DNA from: Brevundimonas sp.
GTDB lineage: Bacteria; Pseudomonadota; Alphaproteobacteria; Caulobacterales; Caulobacteraceae
Reading direction: 5' to 3'
Assembly: GCA_022712235.1 (NCBI GenBank)
Contig: JALAGW010000010.1
Location: 1-11,747 of the forward strand
DNA: 11,747 nucleotides
Shown here: positions 1-7,097 of the stretch, piece by piece
Layout of the letters: the number at the start of each line of letters is the position of its first letter
Numbering within the stretch: the first letter of the stretch is position 1
Program-made: the position numbers and the translations under genes
The notes under the pieces: model-generated
Told to the model about the DNA's origin: nothing
The model's input: only the letters and a program-made list of their open reading frames with translations
The model's database searches: none

Positions 1-1
1 C

Positions 2-1381
2 ATCGACGCCGATACTCCCAATGCGCAAATCCTGCCGCGGACCCTGAGCTGGCCGCATCTGCTCGCCATGGGCGTGGGCGCTATTGTCGGCACCGGCATC
101 CTGACCCTGATCGGCATCGGCGCCGACAAGGCCGGTCCCGCCGTCCTGCTGTCCTTCCTGATCGCGGGCTTCGTCTGCGCCTGCGCCGCCCTGGCCTATG
201 CCGAGATGGCGTCGATGATCCCGGCCTCGGGCAGCGCCTACACCTACTCCTATGTGGTCATGGGCGAGGTCTTCGCCTGGATCATCGGCTGGAGCCTGAT
301 CCTGGAATACAGCCTGGTGGTCAGCGCGGTGGCCGTCAGCTGGTCCGGTTACGCCGCGCCCCTTCTGAACGGCTGGGCGGGCGTGCCCATGGCCCTGATG
401 CAGGCGCCCCACGCGGGCGGGATCGCCAACCTGCCCGCCCTCTTCATCATCGCCGTCGTCGCCGCCCTGCTGATCGCCGGCACGCGCAAGAGCGCCGGCC
501 TGACCATGATCCTGGTGGCGGTGAAGCTGTCGGCCCTGGCCGTCTTCGTCTGGTTCGCCCTGCCCCATTTCGACGCCGCCAACCTGGAGCCCTTCAGCCC
601 CTATGGTTTCGCTCGCAACATGGGCCCCGACGGCGTCGAGCGCGGCATCATGGCCGCCGCCGCCATCATCTTCTCGGCCTTCTACGGTTTCGACGCCATC
701 GCCACCGCCGCCGAAGAAACCCGCAATCCCAGGCGCGACCTGGCCATCGGCATCATCGGCTCCATGTTCGCCTGCGCCGCCATCTATACGATCATCGCCC
801 TGGCGGCCCTGGGGGCCACGCCCTTCATCCAGTTCGCCAACAGCCCCGAGCCCCTGGCTCTGATCCTGCGCGAGATCAATCAGCCGGGCGCCGCCCGCTT
901 CCTGGCCGTGACCGCCGTCATCACCCTGCCGACCGTCATCATGGCCTTCTTCTATGGTCAGAGCCGAATCTTCTTCGTCATGGCGCGCGACGGCCTGCTG
1001 CCTCACGGCCTGTCCAGGGTGTCGAAGGGGGGCCGCCCGATCCGCATCACCCTGTTCACGGTCGCCATCGTCGGCGCCATCAGCCTCTTCCTGCCGCTGG
1101 ACGAGATCGTCGCCCTGGCCAACGCCGGGTCCCTGGTCGCCTTTACGGCGGTGGCGGTCTGCATGCTGATCATGCGCCGTCGCGCGCCCGACGCCCCGCG
1201 CGGCTTCCGCACGCCCCTGGCCTGGGTCATCGGCCCCATCGCCATCGCCGGCTGCCTCTATCTGCTGGCCAGCCTGCCGCAGAAGACCCATCTGTGGTTC
1301 CTGTTCTGGAACCTGGCGGGAATCGCCGTCTATCTGGCCTATGGCCGTCGCCACAGCCTGGCGGGCAAGCCGGTCTCTTAA
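2..1381 (+). CDS. APC-superfamily amino acid permease (5' end cut off by window)
   Basis: This is an inner-membrane amino acid transporter of the APC superfamily, most like the cationic amino acid transporter (CAT/YfnA) group. The frame is open from base 2, giving 459 visible residues. The first in-frame ATG (base 68) lies inside transmembrane helix 1, just before the GxGAIVGTGI segment that forms the broken helix of the substrate site, so the real start is upstream of the window. Family members run about 460-490 residues, so only a short N-terminus is missing. Further signatures are the AYAEMASMIPASGSAYTYSY block after helix 2, the FDAIATAAEETRNPRRD loop and QSRIFFVMARDGLLP near helix 8-9. 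About 12 hydrophobic segments are expected and the hydrophobic pattern fits. It converges on lldD and is probably not part of the rhamnose unit. The substrate cannot be read from the sequence. Confidence 0.9.
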   Translation: MDADTPNAQILPRTLSWPHLLAMGVGAIVGTGILTLIGIGADKAGPAVLLSFLIAGFVCACAALAYAEMASMIPASGSAYTYSYVVMGEVFAWIIGWSLILEYSLVVSAVAVSWSGYAAPLLNGWAGVPMALMQAPHAGGIANLPALFIIAVVAALLIAGTRKSAGLTMILVAVKLSALAVFVWFALPHFDAANLEPFSPYGFARNMGPDGVERGIMAAAAIIFSAFYGFDAIATAAEETRNPRRDLAIGIIGSMFACAAIYTIIALAALGATPFIQFANSPEPLALILREINQPGAARFLAVTAVITLPTVIMAFFYGQSRIFFVMARDGLLPHGLSRVSKGGRPIRITLFTVAIVGAISLFLPLDEIVALANAGSLVAFTAVAVCMLIMRRRAPDAPRGFRTPLAWVIGPIAIAGCLYLLASLPQKTHLWFLFWNLAGIAVYLAYGRRHSLAGKPVS

Positions 1382-2517
1382 GCCAGGGCCTTGCGGTCCA
1401 GCTGATCGACGCGCGTCACGCCGGTCAGGGCCATGGCCACCTTCATCTCCGCGGCCATCAGGTTCAGCACATGGGCGACGCCCGCCTCGCCGCGCGCCGC
1501 CAGGGCATAGGCCCAGGCCCGGCCGATCAGCACCCCGTCGGCGCCGAGCGCCAGCATCCGCGCCACGTCCAGACCGCTGCGAATCCCGCCGTCGGCCAGG
1601 ATGGTCAGCCGCCCCTCGACCGCATCGGCGATGGGCGGCAGGGCGCGGGTCGAGGACAGGACGCCGTCCAGTTGACGCCCGCCATGGTTCGACACCACCA
1701 GACCGTCCGCGCCCAGATCGGCCACGCGTTTCGCATCATCCGCGTCCAGCACGCCCTTGATGATCAGCGGCCCCTTCCAGCGCTCGCGCACCCAGGCCAG
1801 ATCGTCCCAGGTGACAGTGGGATCGAAGTTGTCACGCATCCAGGCGAAGAAGTCGTCGATGCCCGTCTTGCCCTTCAGCACCGGGGCAACATTGCCCAGC
1901 GAATGCGGACCGCCCCGAACGCCGACATCCCAGGCCCAGGCAGGACGCCCCACCGCCTGCAGGGCGCGGCGCATGTCGCCGAAGAAGCCCGAAGCCCCGG
2001 CCAGCCCCGAGTGATAGTCACGATAGCGCGACCCCGGCACCGGCATGTCGACGGTGAAGATCAGGGCCGGGCATTTCGCCGCCTCCGCCAGATCCAGCAG
2101 GTCCGCCATGAAGGCGCGATCGCGGATCATGTAGAGCTGGAACCAGAAAGGCGTCGGACTGCCCGCCGCCACTTCGCCGATCGAACAGGCGCCGACCGTG
2201 GACAGGGTGAAGGGCACGCCGAAGGCGGCTGCGGCGCGGGCGGCCTGAACCTCGCCGCGCCTCGCATTCATCCCCGCCAGCCCGACGGGCGCCAGCGCGA
2301 CCGGCAGGCTGCCCTTCTGTCCGCACAACGTCGCTGACAGGTCGATGTCCGACACGTCGCGCAACACCCGCTGACGCAGGGCCACGTCGCGCAGGTCGCT
2401 GACGTTCCGCCCCAGCGTCGCCTCGGCATAGGAGCCGCCGTCGATGTATTCGAACAGGAAGCGCGGCAGGCGCCGACGCGCCAGCTCGCGATAGTCGGTG
2501 ATAGAGGCCGCCTTCAC
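1378..2517 (-). CDS. lldD: FMN-dependent L-lactate dehydrogenase (LldD)
   Basis: This is a respiratory L-lactate dehydrogenase of the alpha-hydroxy-acid oxidase family. It oxidises L-lactate to pyruvate and passes electrons through FMN to the quinone pool at the inner membrane. The 379-residue protein follows E. coli LldD along its length: DYRELARRRLPRFLFEYIDGG near the N-terminus (Tyr24), LPVALAPVG (71-79), WFQLYMIRDR (125-134), FTVDMPVPGSRYRD (154-167), IIKG with Lys254, and the active-site SNHGGRQLDG block with His278 and Arg281. It lacks roughly the last 17 residues of the E. coli protein. The start is GTG; alignment with LldD N-termini supports it although no clear Shine-Dalgarno precedes it. 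Translation is probably coupled to the dehydrogenase gene whose stop lies 10 nt upstream. In context it would recycle the L-lactate made by the rhamnose hydrolase. Confidence 0.93.
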   Translation of the reverse strand: MKAASITDYRELARRRLPRFLFEYIDGGSYAEATLGRNVSDLRDVALRQRVLRDVSDIDLSATLCGQKGSLPVALAPVGLAGMNARRGEVQAARAAAAFGVPFTLSTVGACSIGEVAAGSPTPFWFQLYMIRDRAFMADLLDLAEAAKCPALIFTVDMPVPGSRYRDYHSGLAGASGFFGDMRRALQAVGRPAWAWDVGVRGGPHSLGNVAPVLKGKTGIDDFFAWMRDNFDPTVTWDDLAWVRERWKGPLIIKGVLDADDAKRVADLGADGLVVSNHGGRQLDGVLSSTRALPPIADAVEGRLTILADGGIRSGLDVARMLALGADGVLIGRAWAYALAARGEAGVAHVLNLMAAEMKVAMALTGVTRVDQLDRKALA

Positions 2518-2527
2518 TATGAACGGC

Positions 2528-3289
2528 CTATTGCAGGTTCACGAAGGCGCCGCCGTCGACCAGCAGGGCCGCGCCGGTGACATAGGCCGCCATGTCCGAG
2601 GCCAGGAAGGCGACCGCGCCGCCGATGTCCTCGGGCTGGCCCAGACGGCCCAGCGGAATGCGGCCTTCCATGTATTCACGCTTCTTCGGATCGGCCAGGT
2701 CGTCCTTGTTGATGTCGGTCAGGATGGTGCCCGGCAGCACCGAATTGCAGCGGATGCCGTGCTTGCCCAGGGCGATGGCGCAGGACTGCATCAGGCTGTG
2801 CACCCCCGCCTTGGTCGGGGTGTAGTGGGTCTGGAACTCGCCGCCGACCAGGGCCGAGATAGAACTGATGGCGACAATCGCCCCACCGTTCCCCTGCTTG
2901 ACCATCTGGTTCGCCGCCGCCTGGGTCATGAAGTAGGCGCCGTGCAGGTTGACCTCCATGGTCCGCTTCAGCGTCTCCGCCGGCATGTCGAGGAAGGCGT
3001 GGAAGGGGCAGATGCCGGCGTTGGAGACGAAGACGTCCACCTTGCCGAAGGCCTCGACCGCCGCCTGCACAAAGGCCGCCGCCGTTTCCGGCAGGGCCAC
3101 GTCGCCCTCGACCGAGATGCAGCGCCGGCCATGGGCCTCGACCGCCGCGATCACTTCGGCGGCGGCGTCGCCGCCCGAGTGGCTGTTGATGGCCACGTCC
3201 GCGCCCTGTTTGGCCATTTCCACGGCCACGGCGGCCCCGATGCCTCGCGATCCTCCGGTGATGAGGACGACCTTGTCTTTAAGCAGCAT
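2528..3289 (-). CDS. lra1: L-rhamnose 1-dehydrogenase, SDR family
   Basis: This is a classical short-chain dehydrogenase of 253 residues, predicted to oxidise L-rhamnose to L-rhamnono-1,4-lactone in the cytoplasm, the first pathway step. Visible features are the Rossmann motif TGGSRGIG (11-18), NAG (90-92), Asn114, Ser143, Tyr156 and Lys160 (the Asn-Ser-Tyr-Lys tetrad), and the C-terminal VTGAALLVDGG. The stretches GICPFHAFLDMP, ISSISALVGGEFQTHYTPTK and LPGTILTDINKDDL closely resemble the characterised L-rhamnose dehydrogenases of Azotobacter and Sphingomonas (recalled, not searched). The end of strand beta-2 reads AINSHSGG with no acidic residue, so NADP+ may be accepted as well as NAD+. The ATG has ACGGAG 5 nt upstream. 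The gene lies 26 nt after the IclR gene and 10 nt before lldD. A related sugar such as L-fucose or L-lyxose as substrate is less likely given the neighbouring RhmD. Confidence 0.88.
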   Translation of the reverse strand: MLLKDKVVLITGGSRGIGAAVAVEMAKQGADVAINSHSGGDAAAEVIAAVEAHGRRCISVEGDVALPETAAAFVQAAVEAFGKVDVFVSNAGICPFHAFLDMPAETLKRTMEVNLHGAYFMTQAAANQMVKQGNGGAIVAISSISALVGGEFQTHYTPTKAGVHSLMQSCAIALGKHGIRCNSVLPGTILTDINKDDLADPKKREYMEGRIPLGRLGQPEDIGGAVAFLASDMAAYVTGAALLVDGGAFVNLQ

Positions 3290-3315
3290 GGGGGCTCCGT
3301 ATAATCTCAGTGAGT

Positions 3316-4125
3316 TCAGGGTTTGGGGGTCCAGCCCAGGTCGCCGCTGATGGCGTTGGCGGCGTCGGTGACCGTCTTGGTCAGCTCGGCCATCCGGGCG
3401 TCGGACATGTATTGGGCGGCGGACGAGACGCTGATCGCGGCGACCACATGGCCGTCGACCGAACGGATCGGCGCGGCGACGCAGCGGACCTGATCCTCGT
3501 TTTCCTCAAGGTCGAAGGCGTAGCCCTTCTCGGCATAGCCGCGCATCCGCTCCATCCAGACGGCGCGGGCGGCCGAATCCACCGGCGCGCCCTCGGGAGC
3601 GTAGAAGTCGCTCCACTCCGGCTCGGACTTGTCGAGAATCAGGGCTTTGCCCAGACCGGTCGAAGCGATGGGGTGACGCTCGCCCAGACGCGAACCGATG
3701 TTGACCCGGCGACGTCCCGGCACCTTGTCCAGGTAAAGCGCGAAGCGGCCGTCCAGTACGCCCAGATGCACCGTGTCGTCGGTCGCGGCAGACAGGTGCT
3801 CCAGCCAGGGTCGCGCCACGCGCGGCAGATGCATCTGCTGGCTGGCGGCGTGGCCCAGCTCCAACAGCTTGGGGCCCAGCGAGTAGCCCTCGCGCGGGCG
3901 GAAGGACAGGATACGCCGATCCACCAGGGCCGAGGCCAGGCGGTGGGTCGTGCTGCGCGTCAGCTCCAGCTTCTCGGACAGCTCGGCCAGGGGCAGCGAG
4001 CCGTCGATCAGCGCATCGATGACATCCAGACCACGCAGTAGGGTCTGACTGCCGGAGGCCGCCTTGGCCCCGGTTTCCTCTTCGCCCTCGACTTGCTCGG
4101 TCTTGATTGACGTCATTCGTCCCAT
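3316..4125 (-). CDS. IclR-family transcriptional regulator
   Basis: This is a cytoplasmic DNA-binding regulator of 269 residues from the chosen start. It has an N-terminal winged helix-turn-helix (about 25-90, with QTLLRGLDVIDALIDG, then LPLAELSEKLELTRSTTHRLASALV) and a C-terminal effector-binding domain (about 95-265, with STGLGKALIL, YAFDLEENEDQVRCVAAPI and HVVAAISVSS). An in-frame ATG at 4164 would add 13 residues, but I prefer ATG 4125. It has GAGGA 7 nt upstream, and the longer start would lie upstream of the best promoter -10 candidate. The gene heads the unit with lra1 and lldD and diverges from the rhmD operon, so it most likely controls both units, and itself, from the shared 141-bp gap. 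The ligand is probably L-rhamnose or a pathway acid such as 2-keto-3-deoxyrhamnonate. Whether it activates or represses cannot be seen. Confidence 0.92.
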   Translation of the reverse strand: MGRMTSIKTEQVEGEEETGAKAASGSQTLLRGLDVIDALIDGSLPLAELSEKLELTRSTTHRLASALVDRRILSFRPREGYSLGPKLLELGHAASQQMHLPRVARPWLEHLSAATDDTVHLGVLDGRFALYLDKVPGRRRVNIGSRLGERHPIASTGLGKALILDKSEPEWSDFYAPEGAPVDSAARAVWMERMRGYAEKGYAFDLEENEDQVRCVAAPIRSVDGHVVAAISVSSAAQYMSDARMAELTKTVTDAANAISGDLGWTPKP

Positions 4126-4132
4126 CTCGTAA

Positions 4133-4137
4133 TCCTC
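4133..4137 (-). promoter_or_regulatory. Ribosome binding site deciding the IclR start
   Basis: GAGGA on the minus strand lies 7 nt before ATG 4125. The alternative upstream ATG at 4164 has no comparable site, so this selects the 269-residue product. Confidence 0.7.
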
Positions 4138-4145
4138 ATTCCCAG

Positions 4146-4177
4146 AATGTAGCAAAACACGCAAGCGGGCCGCTCAA
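4146..4177 (-). promoter_or_regulatory. Candidate promoter for iclR-lra1-lldD
   Basis: On the minus strand GCTACATT (4153-4146) matches seven of eight positions of the Caulobacter housekeeping -10 consensus GCtANAWC (recalled from the literature). A weak -35-like TTGAGCG lies at 4177-4171, but the 17-nt gap is longer than the usual 10-14 in that consensus scheme. The transcript would start near 4139, giving a leader of about 14 nt that just includes the GAGGA site. Confidence 0.4.
4164..4174. promoter_or_regulatory. Inverted repeat, possible regulator operator
   Basis: AGCGG-G-CCGCT is a perfect inverted repeat with 5-bp arms and a 1-nt centre. It lies between the proposed -35 and -10 of the leftward promoter and about 17 nt left of the rightward -35-like element. 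That position would suit an operator acting on both promoters. IclR-family sites are usually longer (13-21 bp), and short GC-rich palindromes are common at this GC content, so the assignment is tentative. Confidence 0.3.
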
Positions 4178-4190
4178 ATGGTTGGCAAGT

Positions 4191-4220
4191 TTGACGGGTC
4201 GCACGGAGGAACGCCAGTGA
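4191..4220 (+). promoter_or_regulatory. Candidate promoter for the rhmD operon
   Basis: TTGACGG at 4191-4197 matches the Caulobacter -35 consensus TTGaCgS exactly. The matching -10 is poor: GCCAGTGA at 4213-4220 keeps only GC, A and the free position, 15 nt downstream. A strong -35 with a weak -10 would suit a promoter that needs an activator, but this is inference. Confidence 0.35.
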
Positions 4221-4254
4221 AATCCCGCATGATGGGAGCCGATTACCGCATTTC

Positions 4255-4260
4255 GGTGAT
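4255..4260 (+). promoter_or_regulatory. Ribosome binding site of rhmD
   Basis: GGTGAT matches the 3' half of the full Shine-Dalgarno consensus and lies 6 nt before ATG 4267. It directly abuts the alternative TTG at 4261, which argues against that start. Confidence 0.5.
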
Positions 4261-4266
4261 TTGCCA

Positions 4267-5460
4267 ATGAGCCGCCTGCCGAAAATCAAACACGTCCGTG
4301 CTTTTGTCGTGAAAAACGACGGCACGGGCGGCGGCGCCGACTATCACGATCAGGGCGACGGCCACTGGATCGACGACCACATCGCCACCCCGATGGCCAG
4401 GTATCCGGAATATCGTCAGAGCCGCCGCAGCTTCGGCATCAATGTGCTGGGCACCCTGGTCGTCGAGATCGAGGCCGACAACGGCGTGGTCGGCTTCGCC
4501 GTCACGACCGGCGGCGAACCCGCCGCCTATATCGTCGAGAAGCATCTGGCCCGCTTCCTGGAGGGCCGCGATCCGTCCGAGGTCGAGAAGATCTGGGACC
4601 AGATGTATTTCTCGACCCAGTATTACGGCCGCAAGGGTCTGGTGGTGAACGCCATCTCCGGCGTCGATCTGGCGCTGTGGGACCTGCTGGGCCGCCTGCG
4701 TCAGGAGCCGGTCTTCGCCATGCTGGGCGGTGCGGTTCGCGACGAACTGACCTTCTACGCGACGGGCGCGCGCCCGGATAAGGCCAAGGACCTGGGCTTC
4801 ATCGGCGGCAAGATGCCCCTCCACCACGGCCCGGCCGAAGGGGAAGAGGGCCTGCGCAAGAACCTGGCCGAGCTTGAAGCCATGCGGAACGCCTGCGGCG
4901 ACGACTTCTGGCTGATGTTCGACTGCTGGATGGCGCTGGACCTCAACTACGCCACCCGCCTGGCCCACGAAGCCCACAAGCTGGGTCTGAAGTGGATCGA
5001 GGAGGCCCTCAGCCCGGACGACTACTGGGGCTATCAGGCGCTGAAGAAGAATGCGCCCAAGGGCATGCTGGTCACCACCGGCGAGCATGAAGCCACCCGC
5101 TGGGGCTTCCGCATGCTGCTGGAAATGGAATGCTGCGACATCATCCAGCCCGACGTGGGCTGGTGCGGCGGCGTCACCGAGCTTCAGAAAATCTCGGCCT
5201 TGGCCGACTCCAAAGGCGTGCTGATGATCCCGCACGGATCGAGCGTCTATTCCTACCACTTCGTCGTGACGCGCCATAACAGCCCGTTTGCGGAGTTCCT
5301 GATGATGGCCCCCGGCGCCGACGAGGTCGTGCCCATGTTCCATCCGCAACTGATCGGCGAGCCCGTTCCGGTGAACGGCAAGCTGAAGGTTCCCGACACC
5401 CCCGGCTTCGGCGTCGAACTGAACCGCGACATCGCCCTGCATCGCCCCTACGCCCGCTAA
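4267..5460 (+). CDS. rhmD: L-rhamnonate dehydratase
   Basis: This is an enolase-superfamily Mg2+ enzyme that dehydrates L-rhamnonate to 2-keto-3-deoxy-L-rhamnonate in the cytoplasm. The 397 residues match E. coli RhmD (YfaW, about 400) closely: GGADYHDQG..HWIDDHIATPM (22-43), QSRRSFGINVLGTLVVE (51-67), FYATGARPD (163-171), FIGGKMP (178-184), and the C-terminal EPVPVNGKL...PGFGVELNRD. Expected metal ligands are Asp219 (in MFDCWM), Glu245 (WIEE) and Glu273 (TGEHE). The catalytic dyad is His323 (IPHGSS) with Asp296 (QPDVGWCGG), and Glu343 (FAEFLM) is the likely stabilising acid. His33 and an Arg at 53 or 54 match substrate-binding residues. ATG 4267 is preferred over TTG 4261 because GGTGAT ends 6 nt before it. 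It is the first gene of the rightward operon and the best evidence that the sugar is rhamnose, since L-fuconate dehydratase is longer and differs in these blocks. Confidence 0.95.
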   Translation: MSRLPKIKHVRAFVVKNDGTGGGADYHDQGDGHWIDDHIATPMARYPEYRQSRRSFGINVLGTLVVEIEADNGVVGFAVTTGGEPAAYIVEKHLARFLEGRDPSEVEKIWDQMYFSTQYYGRKGLVVNAISGVDLALWDLLGRLRQEPVFAMLGGAVRDELTFYATGARPDKAKDLGFIGGKMPLHHGPAEGEEGLRKNLAELEAMRNACGDDFWLMFDCWMALDLNYATRLAHEAHKLGLKWIEEALSPDDYWGYQALKKNAPKGMLVTTGEHEATRWGFRMLLEMECCDIIQPDVGWCGGVTELQKISALADSKGVLMIPHGSSVYSYHFVVTRHNSPFAEFLMMAPGADEVVPMFHPQLIGEPVPVNGKLKVPDTPGFGVELNRDIALHRPYAR

Positions 5461-5474
5461 GAAGGCACTATTCC

Positions 5475-6338
5475 ATGAAACTCCTGCGTTATGGCCCTGT
5501 GGGCCAGGAAAAGCCCGGCACCCTGGACGCCGAGGGCCGCATCCGCGACCTCTCGGGCGTCGTCGCCGACATCACCCCCGACCAGCTGTGGGGCGAAGGC
5601 CTCGCCACGCTCAAGGCCATTGATCCGGCCACCCTGCCCCTGGTCGAGGGCCAGCCGCGCTACGGCGTGCCGGTGAACGGCGTGCGCAAATTCATCGCCA
5701 TCGGCCTGAACTTCGCCGACCACGCCGCCGAATCCAACCTGCCGATTCCGGAAGAGCCCGTGGTCTTCACCAAGGCCGTCTCCTGTTTGACGGGCCCGAA
5801 CGACACCGTTGTCATTCCCCGCGGCTCCGAAAAGACCGACTGGGAAGTCGAACTGGGCATCGTCATCGGCAAGCACGCCTCCTACGTGGAACAGGCCGAC
5901 GCCCTGGACCACGTCGCCGGCTACGTCCTGATCAACGACGTGTCCGAACGCGCCTTCCAGACCGAGCGCGGCGGCACATGGGACAAGGGCAAGGGTTGCG
6001 ACACCTTCGGCCCGGTCGGCCCCTGGATCGTCACCACCGACGAGGTCGGCGACGTCCAGACCCTGGACATGTGGCTGGACCTCAACGGCAAGCGCATGCA
6101 GACCGGTAACACCCAGACCATGATTTTCGGCGTGGCCGAGATCGTCGCCTACGTCAGCCAGTTCATGACCCTGGAGCCCGGCGACCTGATCACCACCGGC
6201 ACTCCGCCCGGCGTCGGTCTGGGCCAGAAGCCCGAGCCCTTCTATTTGAAGGCGGGCGACGTCATGGAGCTGGGCATCGAGAAGCTGGGCGTGCAGCGCC
6301 AGCAGGTCGTCGCCTGGTCGAAGGACGCCGCCGCATGA
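5475..6338 (+). CDS. lra6: 2,4-diketo-3-deoxy-L-rhamnonate hydrolase (FAH family)
   Basis: This is a fumarylacetoacetate hydrolase-family enzyme of 287 residues, predicted to cleave 2,4-diketo-3-deoxy-L-rhamnonate to pyruvate and L-lactate. Visible family marks are FIAIGLNFADHA (73-84, with His83), the metal ligand motif WEVELGIVIG (Glu124 and Glu126) with Asp155 in INDVSER, KGKGCDTFGPVGPW (171-184), LDLNGKRMQTGNT (201-213) and TTGTPPGVG (240-248). The size and N-terminal extension fit the sugar-acid group, as in Sphingomonas LRA6 and the matching L-fucose-pathway hydrolase of Xanthomonas. AAGG 9 nt before the ATG is the ribosome binding site. The gene begins 14 nt after rhmD and its stop overlaps the next ATG. 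The dehydratase and the dehydrogenase that makes its substrate flank it, which supports the assignment. By sequence alone it could also be an acylpyruvase or a fucose-pathway hydrolase. Confidence 0.88.
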   Translation: MKLLRYGPVGQEKPGTLDAEGRIRDLSGVVADITPDQLWGEGLATLKAIDPATLPLVEGQPRYGVPVNGVRKFIAIGLNFADHAAESNLPIPEEPVVFTKAVSCLTGPNDTVVIPRGSEKTDWEVELGIVIGKHASYVEQADALDHVAGYVLINDVSERAFQTERGGTWDKGKGCDTFGPVGPWIVTTDEVGDVQTLDMWLDLNGKRMQTGNTQTMIFGVAEIVAYVSQFMTLEPGDLITTGTPPGVGLGQKPEPFYLKAGDVMELGIEKLGVQRQQVVAWSKDAAA

Positions 6339-7087
6339 GCGCCTATGAAGGACGTTTCGCCGGCCGCACCGCCGTCGTCACCGGCGGCGCCTCAGGCCTC
6401 GGCAAGGCCTCGGCCGCCCGCATCGTCGCCGAGGGCGGCAAGGTCGTCCTGTGGGACCTGAACGAAGACGCGCTGAAGGCCGCCGCCGAGGAAGTCGGGG
6501 CCGTCGCCACCGTGGCCCTGGACGTGGCCGATCCGGCCGCCGTTGAGGCCGCCGCCAGGACCTCGCATGAAGCCCTGGGCGGCCGCATCGACATCCTGGT
6601 CGCCTCGGCCGGCATCACCGGCGCCACCGTTCCGGTGCACGAGTTCCCGCTCGACAGCTGGAAGCGCGTGGTCGACATCAACCTGAACGGCGTCTTCTAC
6701 TGCTGCCGCGCGGTCACCCCTTACATGCTGGCCGAAGGCTATGGCCGCATCGTCAACGTGGCCTCGGTCGCGGGCAAGGAAGGCAATCCCAACGCCAGCG
6801 CCTACTCGGCGTCCAAGGCCGGCGTGATCGGCTTCACCAAATCCCTGGGCAAGGAGCTGGCCGGCAAGGGCGTCATCGCCAACAGCCTGACCCCCGCCAC
6901 CTTCGAACGCCCGATCCTGGCGCAGCTGCCGCAGAGCCAGGTCGACTACATGCGCTCCAAAATTCCGATGGGTCGCCTGGGCGAGGTGGACGAAAGCGCC
7001 GCCATGGTCTGCTTCATGGCCTCCGAGGAATGCAGCTTCACCACCGCCTCGACGTTCGATACGTCGGGCGGACGTACGACCTACTGA
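6335..7087 (+). CDS. lra5: 2-keto-3-deoxy-L-rhamnonate 4-dehydrogenase, SDR family
   Basis: This is a short-chain dehydrogenase of 250 residues, predicted to oxidise C4 of 2-keto-3-deoxy-L-rhamnonate to give the 2,4-diketo acid used by the hydrolase upstream. Visible are TGGASGLG (16-23), Asp41 at the end of beta-2 (VVLWDLNED), which favours NAD+, SAG (91-93), and the tetrad Asn116, Ser144, Tyr157 and Lys161 (YSASK). The tail CSFTTASTFDTSGGRTTY has Ala238 where most classical SDRs have the Gly of the TG pair, a departure I cannot interpret. The start ATG overlaps the preceding stop (ATGA), so the two genes are probably translated together. It differs clearly from the other SDR of the cluster, lra1, so the two oxidise different carbons. 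In L-fucose clusters the equivalent enzyme acts on 2-keto-3-deoxy-L-fuconate. Confidence 0.87.
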   Translation: MSAYEGRFAGRTAVVTGGASGLGKASAARIVAEGGKVVLWDLNEDALKAAAEEVGAVATVALDVADPAAVEAAARTSHEALGGRIDILVASAGITGATVPVHEFPLDSWKRVVDINLNGVFYCCRAVTPYMLAEGYGRIVNVASVAGKEGNPNASAYSASKAGVIGFTKSLGKELAGKGVIANSLTPATFERPILAQLPQSQVDYMRSKIPMGRLGEVDESAAMVCFMASEECSFTTASTFDTSGGRTTY

Positions 7088-7091
7088 GGAG
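7086..7091 (+). promoter_or_regulatory. Ribosome binding site supporting the GTG start of the lactonase
   Basis: GAGGAG overlaps the stop codon of the preceding dehydrogenase gene and lies 6 nt before GTG 7098. It supports a non-ATG start and coupled translation. Confidence 0.75.
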
Positions 7092-7097
7092 CCGCAG

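Larger units (their letters stand above)
4126..4266. promoter_or_regulatory. Divergent control region between the iclR-lra1-lldD and rhmD units
   Basis: This 141-bp gap separates the two divergent start codons and is the only sizeable non-coding stretch in the window. It must hold the promoters of both units and is the obvious place for the IclR-family protein to bind. Within it I see a 7-of-8 match to the Caulobacter sigma-73 -10 box reading left, a perfect -35-like TTGACGG reading right, a perfect 11-nt inverted repeat, and a weaker TCCC-N7-GGGA repeat at 4223-4237. The pentamer GCAAG occurs twice, at 4161 and 4185, 24 nt apart. No small ORF with a convincing ribosome binding site is seen here. 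Confidence 0.75.

Noticed and set aside
1294..2337. A 347-codon plus-strand frame running from the permease end across lldD
   Set aside because: It is antisense to a complete LldD and translates into a repetitive Gln-, Arg- and His-rich sequence with no domain.
4126..4164. The upstream ATG at 4164 as the IclR start
   Set aside because: It lacks a ribosome binding site and lies upstream of the best -10 candidate. ATG 4125 has GAGGA at the right distance.
4243..5442. A 399-codon open frame antisense to rhmD
   Set aside because: The plus strand encodes an unmistakable RhmD. The antisense product is low-complexity and unlike any family I know, so the frame is a codon-bias shadow.
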